Below, in pieces: positions 43,855 to 51,738 of a DNA stretch of 64,000 nt; the first letter of the stretch is position 1; each line of letters starts with the position of its first letter. Location: positions 62,001-126,000 of the forward strand of contig CAISPO010000037.1 in NCBI GenBank assembly GCA_903887415.1. The letters are read 5' to 3'. Source of the DNA: an uncultured Bacteroidota bacterium (GTDB taxonomy: Bacteria > Bacteroidota > Bacteroidia > Chitinophagales > Chitinophagaceae). The notes beneath the pieces are model-generated. The model worked only from the letters and a program-made list of their open reading frames with translations, was not told the origin of the DNA and did not search any database. The translations under genes were made by a program, and so were the position numbers.

Positions 43855-45267
43855 ATGTCCAAACCATCCATACCACAAGGAACACGTGATTTTTCACCGG
43901 CAGAAGTGCGCCGGCGGCAGTATATATTTAATACGCTTCGAACGATATTTGAATTGTATGGCGCACAGCCGTTGGAGACACCTTCGATGGAGAACCTGAC
44001 CACGCTCATGGGCAAGTATGGCGAAGAAGGGGACAGGCTGATCTTTAAGATACTGAATAATGGCCTGCATGAAAAGAAAGATGCGGATAAGGAGAAACTG
44101 AACAGTGAATGGAACAACATAGTAAGCAGGCCATACTCTACGCCGGTGGTTACTGAGCGAGCGCTACGCTATGATCTTACGATACCTTTTGCACGCTATG
44201 TAGTGATGCACCAGAATGATATAGCATTTCCATTCCGCCGGTACCAGATGCAGCCGGTGTGGCGCGCCGACAGGCCGCAGAAGGGCCGCTATCGCGAGTT
44301 CTGGCAATGCGATGTGGATATGGTGGGCAGTACATCGCTCATCAATGAAGCAGAACTGTTGTGTATTTATCAAACTGCGTTTCAGAAATTGAAGGTGCCT
44401 GTGACGATAAAAGTGAACAGCCGCAAGCTGCTTGCCGCATTGGCTGACCTGTGCGGTATGCCGGAGAAGATGATGGACATAACCATAGCCCTTGATAAAC
44501 TGGATAAGATAGGCTGGGTAGGCGTAGCAAATGAACTGAAAGAGCGCGGCATAACTGATGATGGCATCTGGCAGATAGAAAGAGTAATAAATGTGAAGGG
44601 AACGAATGATGAGAAACTGGTCGCCTATGCAGACATTATGCAACACAGCGCAATGGGCATGGAGGGGATCAATGAGCTGGGCAAAACGCTTGCTTACTAT
44701 GGGAATTTGGAATTTGGAATTAGTAATTTGGATAGCGAGAGAGAAAAAAATATAGTAGTTGATATTAGCCTTGCGCGTGGGTTGAATTATTATACCGGTG
44801 TGATCGTAGAAGTAGTATGCAGCAGTGAGGCCGTGAAGATGGGCAGTATAGGCGGCGGCGGCAGGTATGATGACCTGACCGGATTATTTGGGCTGAAAGG
44901 TGTGTCGGGGGTTGGGGTGTCGTTTGGGATAGACCGTATCTATGATGTAATGGAAGAGCTGGATGTTTTCCCCAAACAACTGGCGGAGGGCACGAAGGCT
45001 ATGCTCGTGAACTTTGGCGGGGAGAATGAAACCTATGCACTACAGATATTGCAGCAATTAAGAGCCGCGAACATAGCTGCGGAGATATATCCCGATGCTG
45101 CAAAGTTTGATAAGCAAATGAAGTATGCCAACAGGCGCGGCATAGCCTATGTACTGCTGCCGGGTGATGAAGAGCGGCAAAAGAATATGGTGAGTGTGAA
45201 GAATTTTGAGACCGGGGAGCAGAAGATGATGAGTGTGGGGGAATGTATTACTTTGTTGAAAAGTTAG
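43855..45267 (+). CDS. hisS: Histidyl-tRNA synthetase
   Basis: A 470-residue class II synthetase. Motif 1 region: IPQGTRDFSPAEVRRRQYIF; motif 2: RRYQMQPVWRADRPQKGRYREFWQCDVD; histidine-specific motif: SLARGLNYYTGVIVEV; motif 3: GSIGGGGRYDDLTGLFG and GVGVSFGIDRIYDV. The C-terminal anticodon-binding domain (about 375-470) is present. Just before the histidine motif, the codons for NLEFGISNLDSE (44701-44740) come from a GGAATTTGG-type simple string resembling intergenic DNA, an apparent in-frame insertion. Its 3' end overlaps the convergent COG2509 gene by 20 bases. Confidence 0.97.
   Translation: MSKPSIPQGTRDFSPAEVRRRQYIFNTLRTIFELYGAQPLETPSMENLTTLMGKYGEEGDRLIFKILNNGLHEKKDADKEKLNSEWNNIVSRPYSTPVVTERALRYDLTIPFARYVVMHQNDIAFPFRRYQMQPVWRADRPQKGRYREFWQCDVDMVGSTSLINEAELLCIYQTAFQKLKVPVTIKVNSRKLLAALADLCGMPEKMMDITIALDKLDKIGWVGVANELKERGITDDGIWQIERVINVKGTNDEKLVAYADIMQHSAMGMEGINELGKTLAYYGNLEFGISNLDSEREKNIVVDISLARGLNYYTGVIVEVVCSSEAVKMGSIGGGGRYDDLTGLFGLKGVSGVGVSFGIDRIYDVMEELDVFPKQLAEGTKAMLVNFGGENETYALQILQQLRAANIAAEIYPDAAKFDKQMKYANRRGIAYVLLPGDEERQKNMVSVKNFETGEQKMMSVGECITLLKS
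44701..44733 (+). repeat. In-frame GGAATTTGG-type string inside hisS
   Basis: GGGAATTTGGAATTTGGAAT followed by TAGTAATTTGGA. The same kind of simple string occurs between genes at 34809-34819, 35097-35140 and 37669-37710. In hisS it is read as GNLEFGISNLD with the frame kept. Confidence 0.6.
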
Positions 45268-46810
45268 CCACTGCCGCTTCCGCACACCGTTCCCCATCAA
45301 TAGCAGCAGAAACAATACCTCCTGCATAACCCGCTCCTTCGGCACAAGGGTACAGGCCCTTGATCTGTATATGCTGCAGGGTGTCTTTATCACGTGGGAT
45401 GCGCACTGGTGAGCTGGTGCGGGATTCAGTGGCGACAAGGACTGCTTCATTTGTAAAATAGCCTTTCATTTTTTTACCAAAGTCAACTACTGCTTTTTTC
45501 AGGGCTGCGTTCACTTCTGTGGGCAATACTTCGTTGATAGCAGCGCTGTGTATGCCGGGCAGGTAAGAGCAGGAGGGCAGGGTAGTGGATACTTTGTTGC
45601 TGGTAAAGTCGGCCATGCGCTGGGCAGGGGCCACGAGGTTGCCACCACCTATGGCAAATGCCTTTTGCTCTACCATTTGCTGGTAGTGCATAGCTGCGAG
45701 CGGCCCGGTAAAGTTACAGGCGGCAAAGTCCCGCTCATCAACGGCTACTACAGTGCCGGAGTTGGCAAAAGGGTTGTTGCGTTTTGAGGGCGACCAGCCG
45801 TTTACTACGATCTCTCCGGGTGCCGTCGCTGCTGGCGCGATGATACCGCCGGGGCACATACAGAAGGAGAACACACCTCTTCCGTTCTCCTGGACTACCA
45901 GGGAATAACTGGCAGGCGGCAGATATGGGTCGCGGACACTGCAGTGATACTGCGACTGGTCTATGATCAGTTGGGGGTGCTCAATGCGAACACCGAGGGC
46001 AAATGGCTTGCACTCTATGAGGATGTTTTTATGGTGCAGCAAAGTGAATATATCGCGGGCTGAATGGCCGGTGGCGAGAATTATGGAGGAGCAATCTATC
46101 GTATCGCTAGATGCGGTTTTGATGCCGGTTATCTTATCTCCGTTGAGGAGTATGTCGGTTAATTTGGTTTCAAATAATACCTCGCCGCCACAGTCCATTA
46201 TCTGCTGTCGCATGGCGGTGATTATCTGCGGCAGTTTGTTTGTGCCTATGTGTGGGTGTGCATCGAAAAGGATATTTGCCTCTGCGCCGAAGTGGTGGAA
46301 CAGCTGCAGGATGCGCTGCACATTGCCGCGCTTGGTGGAGCGGGTGTAGAGCTTGCCATCGCTGTAAGTACCTGCGCCACCTTCGCCGAAACAATAGTTT
46401 GATTCCGGGTTTACAATGCCTTCTTTGTTCATGGCTGCAAGGTCGCGGCGGCGGCTGCGCACGTCTTTGCCGCGTTCCAGTATTATGGGTTTGTATCCAA
46501 GCGTTATGAGGCGTAGCGCAGCGAATAAACCTGCCGGGCCTGCGCCCACAATAACTATGTGAGGGGCATTGGACACATTCTGTAACTGCGGATCGAAGGC
46601 AGGGGCTTCAACGGGGATTTCATCGATAAAGACCTGCGCCTGGATGATGATACGTGCCTGCCGGGAACGGGCATCGATTGAGCGTTTCTGGATGGTGTAT
46701 CCGGAGATGCGTTGCGTGGTGACACCACATTCTGAAGCGATATGCTTTTTTAGTTGCGTTTCGTCTGCGGCATCCGCGGGAGCGAGGGAAACTGAAATGT
46801 TCTTTATCAT
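45248..46810 (-). CDS. COG2509-type FAD-dependent dehydrogenase
   Basis: A 520-residue flavoprotein. The dinucleotide-binding motif is IVGAGPAGLFAALRLITLGYKPIILERG (about 81-107). SNYCFGEGGAGTYSDGKLYTR is the hallmark of the uncharacterised COG2509 group, and CAEGAGYAGGIVSAAIDGERCAEA closes the FAD site. The N-terminal ~75 residues form the ferredoxin-like domain usual in this group (VTTQRISGYTIQKRSIDARSRQ). Cytoplasmic oxidoreductase; substrate unknown. It is convergent and overlapping with hisS, and its upstream side abuts the left inverted repeat of the GxxExxY unit. Confidence 0.9.
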   Translation of the reverse strand: MIKNISVSLAPADAADETQLKKHIASECGVTTQRISGYTIQKRSIDARSRQARIIIQAQVFIDEIPVEAPAFDPQLQNVSNAPHIVIVGAGPAGLFAALRLITLGYKPIILERGKDVRSRRRDLAAMNKEGIVNPESNYCFGEGGAGTYSDGKLYTRSTKRGNVQRILQLFHHFGAEANILFDAHPHIGTNKLPQIITAMRQQIMDCGGEVLFETKLTDILLNGDKITGIKTASSDTIDCSSIILATGHSARDIFTLLHHKNILIECKPFALGVRIEHPQLIIDQSQYHCSVRDPYLPPASYSLVVQENGRGVFSFCMCPGGIIAPAATAPGEIVVNGWSPSKRNNPFANSGTVVAVDERDFAACNFTGPLAAMHYQQMVEQKAFAIGGGNLVAPAQRMADFTSNKVSTTLPSCSYLPGIHSAAINEVLPTEVNAALKKAVVDFGKKMKGYFTNEAVLVATESRTSSPVRIPRDKDTLQHIQIKGLYPCAEGAGYAGGIVSAAIDGERCAEAAVANFSTK

Positions 46811-46814
46811 CCGT

Positions 46815-46849
46815 CTGAACCTCAGATTAGCCGAGATTAACTGATTTAC
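46815..46849. repeat. Left 35-base inverted repeat of the GxxExxY unit
   Basis: CTGAACCTCAGATTAGC then CGAGATTAACTGATTTAC. It matches the reverse complement of 47310-47344 at 33 of 35 positions. It contains the stop codon of the GxxExxY gene (46846-46848) and begins five bases upstream of the COG2509 start. Confidence 0.9.
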
Positions 46850-47262
46850 CGTTGATTTGATGATTGGATATTGATTACTTCGGGCTTGTATTTTGTATTA
46901 TAAAGCCTCTTTACTTCAAGACTTTTTGAGCCGAAATTGATTAATAACCCTACTTCAAGATTAAATGCTTCAAGGTAGTTTAACGCTTGCGCAAGATGTA
47001 CGTCTTCTAATTTTGATACTGCTTTTAATTCGACACAGATAACGCCGCAGACCAGAAAATCCACTCTTCTTAATCCTATTTGCACGCCTTTATAATATAC
47101 AGGCATTTCTACTTCTCTTGCAAAATGTATTTTGCGAATATCGAATTCTAACTCTAAAGCCCTTTGATATAATACCTCCTGAAACCCCGCTCCCATTTCC
47201 TTATGAACTTCAAGAGCAGCGGCTATAGTAGTACCAGTTATTTCCGAGTGTTTATATTCCAT
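46846..47262 (-). CDS. GxxExxY family protein (predicted PD-(D/E)xK-like)
   Basis: A 138-residue protein. The name-giving motif is G26-FQ-E29-VL-Y32 in MGAGFQEVLYQRAL. A candidate nuclease core follows: D68 in RRVDFLV and E78-L-K80 in ICVELKAV, matching the D...(D/E)xK arrangement. The family is widespread in Bacteroidota and has no proven function; relationship to restriction-like nucleases is a prediction from the motif. The gene and its promoter region are enclosed by 35-base inverted repeats, and its stop codon lies inside one of them, which implies that gene and repeats form one unit of about 530 bases. Confidence 0.9.
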   Translation of the reverse strand: MEYKHSEITGTTIAAALEVHKEMGAGFQEVLYQRALELEFDIRKIHFAREVEMPVYYKGVQIGLRRVDFLVCGVICVELKAVSKLEDVHLAQALNYLEAFNLEVGLLINFGSKSLEVKRLYNTKYKPEVINIQSSNQR

Positions 47263-47309
47263 CCCAGTTGATGTTTTTATTACTAAATAAAGACAGAAAC
47301 AGAAAAACA

Positions 47310-47344
47310 GTAAATCAGTTAATCTCGATTAATCTGAGGTTCAG
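47310..47344. repeat. Right 35-base inverted repeat of the GxxExxY unit
   Basis: GTAAATCAGTTAATCTCG then ATTAATCTGAGGTTCAG. Reverse complement of 46815-46849 except for two adjacent bases. It includes the stop codon of dsbD (47341-47343), so the unit fits exactly between the ends of its neighbours. Confidence 0.9.
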
Positions 47345-49467
47345 GGGTGCGTCTTTTTGTAATTTTCTTTCACTTTTTCCAGGTGCGCAACAAACTTTTG
47401 CACATCAGGATCGTATCCATACCCTCCTTCTATGAGCTTGTTTCCGTTTTCATCCACGAAGAAATAGAATGGCTGTGAATTCGCTTTAAATTGATTTACC
47501 TGTATATCCAGCGCTTTGTCGCCCAGCGTTGTAATTGCCTGGTTTGTGGATTTTGACGTGTATTTATCTTCTTTAAGCAAATCAACCTGGGTGGCGTCAC
47601 AGAACAAAGAAGCTACTATAAAGTCTTCCCGCAGGCGTTTTATCACTTCCGGCTGCGCCCACACCTGGGTTTCCATTTTGCGGCAGTTTACGCATGTGAT
47701 ACCAGTGAAATCGAGCATCACGGGTTTTTTAAGTTTCTTTCCTGCGGCCAATGCTTCATCATAGTCGAAATAAGTAGTGAGTCCGAGCTTTCGGACGGCA
47801 TTTGGTTCGTATATCTTCATTTCACTGACATACTTTTTAGGCCCCGCATCATTGCTTTCACCGGAGGGCGCACCTTTTTCTTTAGCGCCTTCCCCAACCA
47901 CAAAGTCCTGAGTACCCATTGGCGGAATGAATTGGCCCAATCCATTGAGCGGAGCCCCCCACATGCCGGGCAAAAGATATACCGCAAATATGAATGAGAT
48001 CATGGCCAGGAATAGTTTTAAAATGGAAACATACTCTTGCCCATAGACGTTTTTTGCAGGTGCATCGTCATGAGACAGCTTCAGTTTGCCAAGCAGGTAC
48101 AAGCCGAGCATCACTGCTATCACTATCCAAATAGCAATAAATATTTCCCGGTCCAGCAGACGCCAGTGCTTCACGAGGTCAGCGTTAGAAAGGAACTTCA
48201 TCGCGAAGCCCAGCTCTATAAAACCAAGTGTTACCTTCACCTGGTTCAGCCAGCCACCGGAAGTAGCTATTTTATTGAGCATACCGGGGAATACCGCGAA
48301 CAACGCAAAGGGAAGAGAGAGCCCTAAAGAAAAACCAAACATGCCAACCGCAGGCCCTGCTATACCGCCATTGCCGGCCACAACCACCAATGGCCCTATA
48401 ATAGGCCCGGTGCAGGAAAAAGAGACGATAACCAGCGTCAGCGCCATGAAAAATATTCCGCTGAAACTGCCTATACCAGCTTTTGAATCTGTTTTACTTG
48501 TCCATGATGATGGCAGGGTAATCTCGAAAGCCCCAAGAAAAGAAATACCGAACACAACAAACATTGCAAAGAAGAAAAGATTAGCTATCCAGTTTGTTGA
48601 CAGCTTATACAAAGCGGTAGGGCCAAATGCCAGTGATAGCAGCACGCCCAGCAATGTGAAAATGATGATGATGGACAGCGCGTAGTAGATAGCGTTCTTT
48701 ATTCCCTCTTGTTTTGTCTTGCTCCTTTTGGTAAAGAAGCTCACCGTGATCGGGATCATCGAGTAAACGCACGGGGTGAGCAGCGCCGCAAAACCCGCAC
48801 CTAATGAAATAAAGAATAGCAGTAGCAAAGACATTTCTTTTTTTTCTTTTTCCCCGGTTGGCTCACTCTGTGCAGCTATCTTGCTTTTCGCGGTATCATT
48901 ATTTACGGTGCCATCGTTTTTGGTGGTGCTTACTGCAGCCTGGGAGTCGGCAGTGGCTGTAAGTTGTTTTGCCGACGATGTATCTGTGTCGCCGCCCGCA
49001 TCAGTGATGTTTATTGAAAACGGTTTGGTAACAGGCGCAAGGCACAGTTCATCATTGCACGTCTGGTACTGGTAAGTACCCGAGACTTTTGTGTTGCTGG
49101 TAATGGTAGCGGGTATAATAAAATCAACGGATTCCTTGTACATGTTGACAACACCCATGATATCTTCAAGGCCCTTTAGCGTACCACTGATCACTTTGCC
49201 TTTTTCAGTTGGTGCTCCCGTCTTGACCTTGTTATTTTTTGAAAATTTGAATGAGGGTGGAATTAGTGATCCATCGCCCCCCGGCTTCAACGACCAGATG
49301 TGAAAATGTTCCGGTATTTTAACATGTACGATGATGTCGTACTTGTTGCCGCTTTTCTTTTTTGCTTCAAATGTCCACTTGCTGTTATCCTGTATAATTT
49401 GAGCATGCAGCCCATTCGCGATAAACAGGCCGAAACAAACAATAAGTAAGGTTTTCAATATTCTCAT
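47341..49467 (-). CDS. dsbD: Thiol:disulfide interchange protein DsbD-like
   Basis: A 708-residue membrane protein that moves electrons from the cytoplasm to periplasmic thiols. After a signal peptide (LLIVCFGLFIANGLHAQ) comes a DsbD-alpha-type domain (about 25-155: FHIWSLKPGGDGSLIPPSF, YQTCNDELCLAPVTKPF). A long Thr/Asp linker leads to a DsbD/CcdA membrane region (about 215-500, with LLTPCVYSMIPITVSFF and SCTGPIIGPL). The C-terminal thioredoxin-like domain has active site C592-VN-C595 in FTGITCVNCRKME. All three redox pairs appear present. The gene next to it encodes a separate copy of the alpha-like domain, 11 bases upstream. Confidence 0.93.
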   Translation of the reverse strand: MRILKTLLIVCFGLFIANGLHAQIIQDNSKWTFEAKKKSGNKYDIIVHVKIPEHFHIWSLKPGGDGSLIPPSFKFSKNNKVKTGAPTEKGKVISGTLKGLEDIMGVVNMYKESVDFIIPATITSNTKVSGTYQYQTCNDELCLAPVTKPFSINITDAGGDTDTSSAKQLTATADSQAAVSTTKNDGTVNNDTAKSKIAAQSEPTGEKEKKEMSLLLLFFISLGAGFAALLTPCVYSMIPITVSFFTKRSKTKQEGIKNAIYYALSIIIIFTLLGVLLSLAFGPTALYKLSTNWIANLFFFAMFVVFGISFLGAFEITLPSSWTSKTDSKAGIGSFSGIFFMALTLVIVSFSCTGPIIGPLVVVAGNGGIAGPAVGMFGFSLGLSLPFALFAVFPGMLNKIATSGGWLNQVKVTLGFIELGFAMKFLSNADLVKHWRLLDREIFIAIWIVIAVMLGLYLLGKLKLSHDDAPAKNVYGQEYVSILKLFLAMISFIFAVYLLPGMWGAPLNGLGQFIPPMGTQDFVVGEGAKEKGAPSGESNDAGPKKYVSEMKIYEPNAVRKLGLTTYFDYDEALAAGKKLKKPVMLDFTGITCVNCRKMETQVWAQPEVIKRLREDFIVASLFCDATQVDLLKEDKYTSKSTNQAITTLGDKALDIQVNQFKANSQPFYFFVDENGNKLIEGGYGYDPDVQKFVAHLEKVKENYKKTHP

Positions 49468-49478
49468 TTACGGGAGCT

Positions 49479-49940
49479 TCATTTTATGTCAAAACTAAAA
49501 TCTTTGTCCTTTGGCGGCAGGCACATTTTGTCATTGCAAACCTGGTATTGGTGCTTGCCGGTTATTTTGGTCGGGCCTTTTACGGTCACATTCTGAAAAT
49601 AGTCTATTTTGCCGTTGAGGTAAGTGATCTTGCCATCTATGCCATCCATGGTGGTGGTTGTAGCCTTGCCTTTTTCTGTGGCCTCGCCGTTGAGCTTTAC
49701 TTTATCGTTTTTATCAAAAGTAAACGACGGGGATATCTCGTAGCCGTCACCTCCGGGATGCAAAGACCATATGTGAAAGCCGGTTTTTAAAGTGAGATGA
49801 AAAATAAGCTGGTATTCGGTGGCGCTTTTCTTTTTTACTTCATACTTCCAGCTAGTGGGGTCCTCAATTAATTGTGCAGATGAGGGTTTCGCCACCAGGA
49901 GTACCGGTACAAACAGCAAAAGGAATTTTAATGATCTCAT
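49479..49940 (-). CDS. Stand-alone DsbD-alpha-like periplasmic protein
   Basis: A 153-residue exported protein (signal LLLFVPVLLVAKPSSAQ) that consists of the same domain as the N-terminus of the following dsbD: SWKYEVKKKSATEYQLIFHLTLKTGFHIWSLHPGGDGYEISPSFTF and YQVCNDKMCLPPKDKDFSF, including the paired cysteines of QVCNDKMC. It is clearly a tandem paralogue. It probably hands electrons from DsbD to a periplasmic client, or is a duplicated partner domain (inference). It lies 11 bases ahead of dsbD, so the two are cotranscribed. Confidence 0.85.
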   Translation of the reverse strand: MRSLKFLLLFVPVLLVAKPSSAQLIEDPTSWKYEVKKKSATEYQLIFHLTLKTGFHIWSLHPGGDGYEISPSFTFDKNDKVKLNGEATEKGKATTTTMDGIDGKITYLNGKIDYFQNVTVKGPTKITGKHQYQVCNDKMCLPPKDKDFSFDIK

Positions 49941-50039
49941 AATGCTTCCATCGGTTTTAATGAACTATGAAGGTAACGTACAAACGAATCCACAACGGTA
50001 CAAATTCGTTTCTTTTAACGTTTGATTTAACAATCACGG

Positions 50040-50732
50040 TCAGTTGGCGTGGCTGAGCGCCATGAGTATGCTGCGGCCATCTATATTATGCAGGACATCG
50101 GAGCACGCACGCTCAGGGTGCGGCATCATGCCAAACACGTTGCGGCCATCGTTGCAGATACCGGCAATATTATTAATGGCACCATTCGGATTTGAGTTGA
50201 TGTGCACTTCGCCATGCTCATCACAATAGCGGAAAACCACCTGTTTGTTATCGTGCAGGTGTTTGAGCGTAGCAGCATCGGCATGGTAGCGGCCTTCGCC
50301 ATGTGCTACCGGTATTTTCAATGCTTTTTCGCCTACGTGCTGGCCTATGAGGTTACGGTTGCTATCGCTTTTTATAAAGACATTTTTGCAAACGAACTTC
50401 TGGTGGTCGTTTTGCAGCAATACACCCGGCAGCAGGCCGGCCTCGCACAATATCTGGAAGCCATTGCACACGCCCAGCACCTTACCGCCTTTGCGGGCAA
50501 ATTCTATCACTTGCTCCATCATGGGGCTGAAACGCGCCAGGGCGCCGCAGCGCAGATAATCGCCGTAAGAGAAGCCGCCGGGCAGCACGATACAGTCATC
50601 TTTTGAGAACATACTGAGGTCGCGGTCTTTGTGCCAGAGCATAACGGTTTCCTGCTGCAGGTCATCACGCAGTGCGTGCATCATATCTCTGTCGCAATTG
50701 GAACCGGGGAAAACAATAATGCCAAATTTCAT
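50040..50732 (-). CDS. purQ: Phosphoribosylformylglycinamidine synthase, glutaminase subunit
   Basis: A 230-residue class I glutamine amidotransferase that supplies ammonia for step four of purine synthesis. The nucleophile is C89 in VLGVCNGFQILCEAGLLPG, and the His/Glu pair sits in MMPHPERA near the C-terminus. FPGSNCDRD and LPGGFSYGDYLRCG are PurQ-specific. It is a separate subunit, so PurL must be encoded elsewhere, possibly with PurS. It follows the DUF6427-like membrane gene by eight bases, likely in one transcript. Confidence 0.97.
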   Translation of the reverse strand: MKFGIIVFPGSNCDRDMMHALRDDLQQETVMLWHKDRDLSMFSKDDCIVLPGGFSYGDYLRCGALARFSPMMEQVIEFARKGGKVLGVCNGFQILCEAGLLPGVLLQNDHQKFVCKNVFIKSDSNRNLIGQHVGEKALKIPVAHGEGRYHADAATLKHLHDNKQVVFRYCDEHGEVHINSNPNGAINNIAGICNDGRNVFGMMPHPERACSDVLHNIDGRSILMALSHAN

Positions 50733-50740
50733 TCAATCAG

Positions 50741-51724
50741 TTATTTATTTGCCGTGAGGCAGAAAACAAGGTAAACAAGCGAGAAATAAAAGATAAAGTT
50801 ACTAAACCGTTTATTTTTTTCAAGCAAAAGAGCATGAGATATAATAATACTCAATGCGGGCATAGTTATCAGCCATGCACTTTTTATAGAATGGTCGGTA
50901 AGAAATGCGACTACTATGGATATAATAAGGTAAAAGGATATGGCTATCCAGTCGCGTCGGACATAAATATTGCTCATGGATACATTTTTTTGCATTGCAT
51001 ATATGCCGCTTGCCAGCAGGATCAGTATGCCAACAAGCGTAAGGATAAGATAAAAGACGGAAACTGTATGAGATGATAATGAAAAGCCGATATGTGGCCA
51101 ATGAGAAAAGAGATAAAACTTGTCTGTTAGAAACAGGACGCTGGCCAAAAAATAAAAAGGAGTGATATAGCCCATTATAGCTACCGACCATTCGCCCACA
51201 TTGAACGAACGGAACATAACCATACCTACCAGCAGCAGCAGGAAAAAAGCCAGCAACGTGAACTGGAACAAAGCTGCCATACTCAACAGGAAACTGGCGT
51301 TGAATATCAGCTTCCTGGGCTGCGTGGTTTGCGTGAAGCCAAACATGATGTCCACTGCACCGAGCAACAGCCAGTTGAGGATAACCGTTTCATTGAAAAC
51401 GCTGAACTGAGGATATATAGACGTAAGCAACAGGTAAACATATGCAGGTATATAGGTATAGCGGGGAAACAGCTTGTGCCGTGTAGCTATGCTTTTCAGG
51501 TACAGCGACTGAATGAACAGCACGAATATTGCAATGATCGTGTATGCAAACGCCCCATGCCTGAAAACGACGCTAAATGCACGGAGGATATAATTATAAA
51601 CAAAGTGGCCGGCTACCGGCTCCGGCGCCACAGCATGAAGCAATACCGGTATCTTCACAAGTATTGCAAATATGAACAGGATGATTACAGTAAAGGGGCT
51701 GTTATTTCTGAATAACCGGAGCAC
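50741..51724 (-). CDS. Polytopic membrane protein (DUF6427-like)
   Basis: A 327-residue integral membrane protein starting at GTG (51722-51724), with about nine to ten hydrophobic segments, e.g. PFTVIILFIFAILVKIPVLL, AYTIIAIFVLFIQSLYL and FNASFLLSMAALFQFTLLAFFLLLLVGMVMF. The FRNNSPFTVIIL opening and overall layout resemble DUF6427 of Bacteroidota, often found beside purine or phosphoribosyl genes, but I hold this loosely. Function unknown. Same strand as purQ, eight bases away. Confidence 0.72.
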   Translation of the reverse strand: MLRLFRNNSPFTVIILFIFAILVKIPVLLHAVAPEPVAGHFVYNYILRAFSVVFRHGAFAYTIIAIFVLFIQSLYLKSIATRHKLFPRYTYIPAYVYLLLTSIYPQFSVFNETVILNWLLLGAVDIMFGFTQTTQPRKLIFNASFLLSMAALFQFTLLAFFLLLLVGMVMFRSFNVGEWSVAIMGYITPFYFLASVLFLTDKFYLFSHWPHIGFSLSSHTVSVFYLILTLVGILILLASGIYAMQKNVSMSNIYVRRDWIAISFYLIISIVVAFLTDHSIKSAWLITMPALSIIISHALLLEKNKRFSNFIFYFSLVYLVFCLTANK

Positions 51725-51738
51725 ACACAGATTTTAGG

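Noticed and set aside
18051-47344. CRISPR-like interpretation of the short dispersed repeats
   Set aside because: Copies are far apart and of several unrelated families, with no regular spacers and no cas genes.
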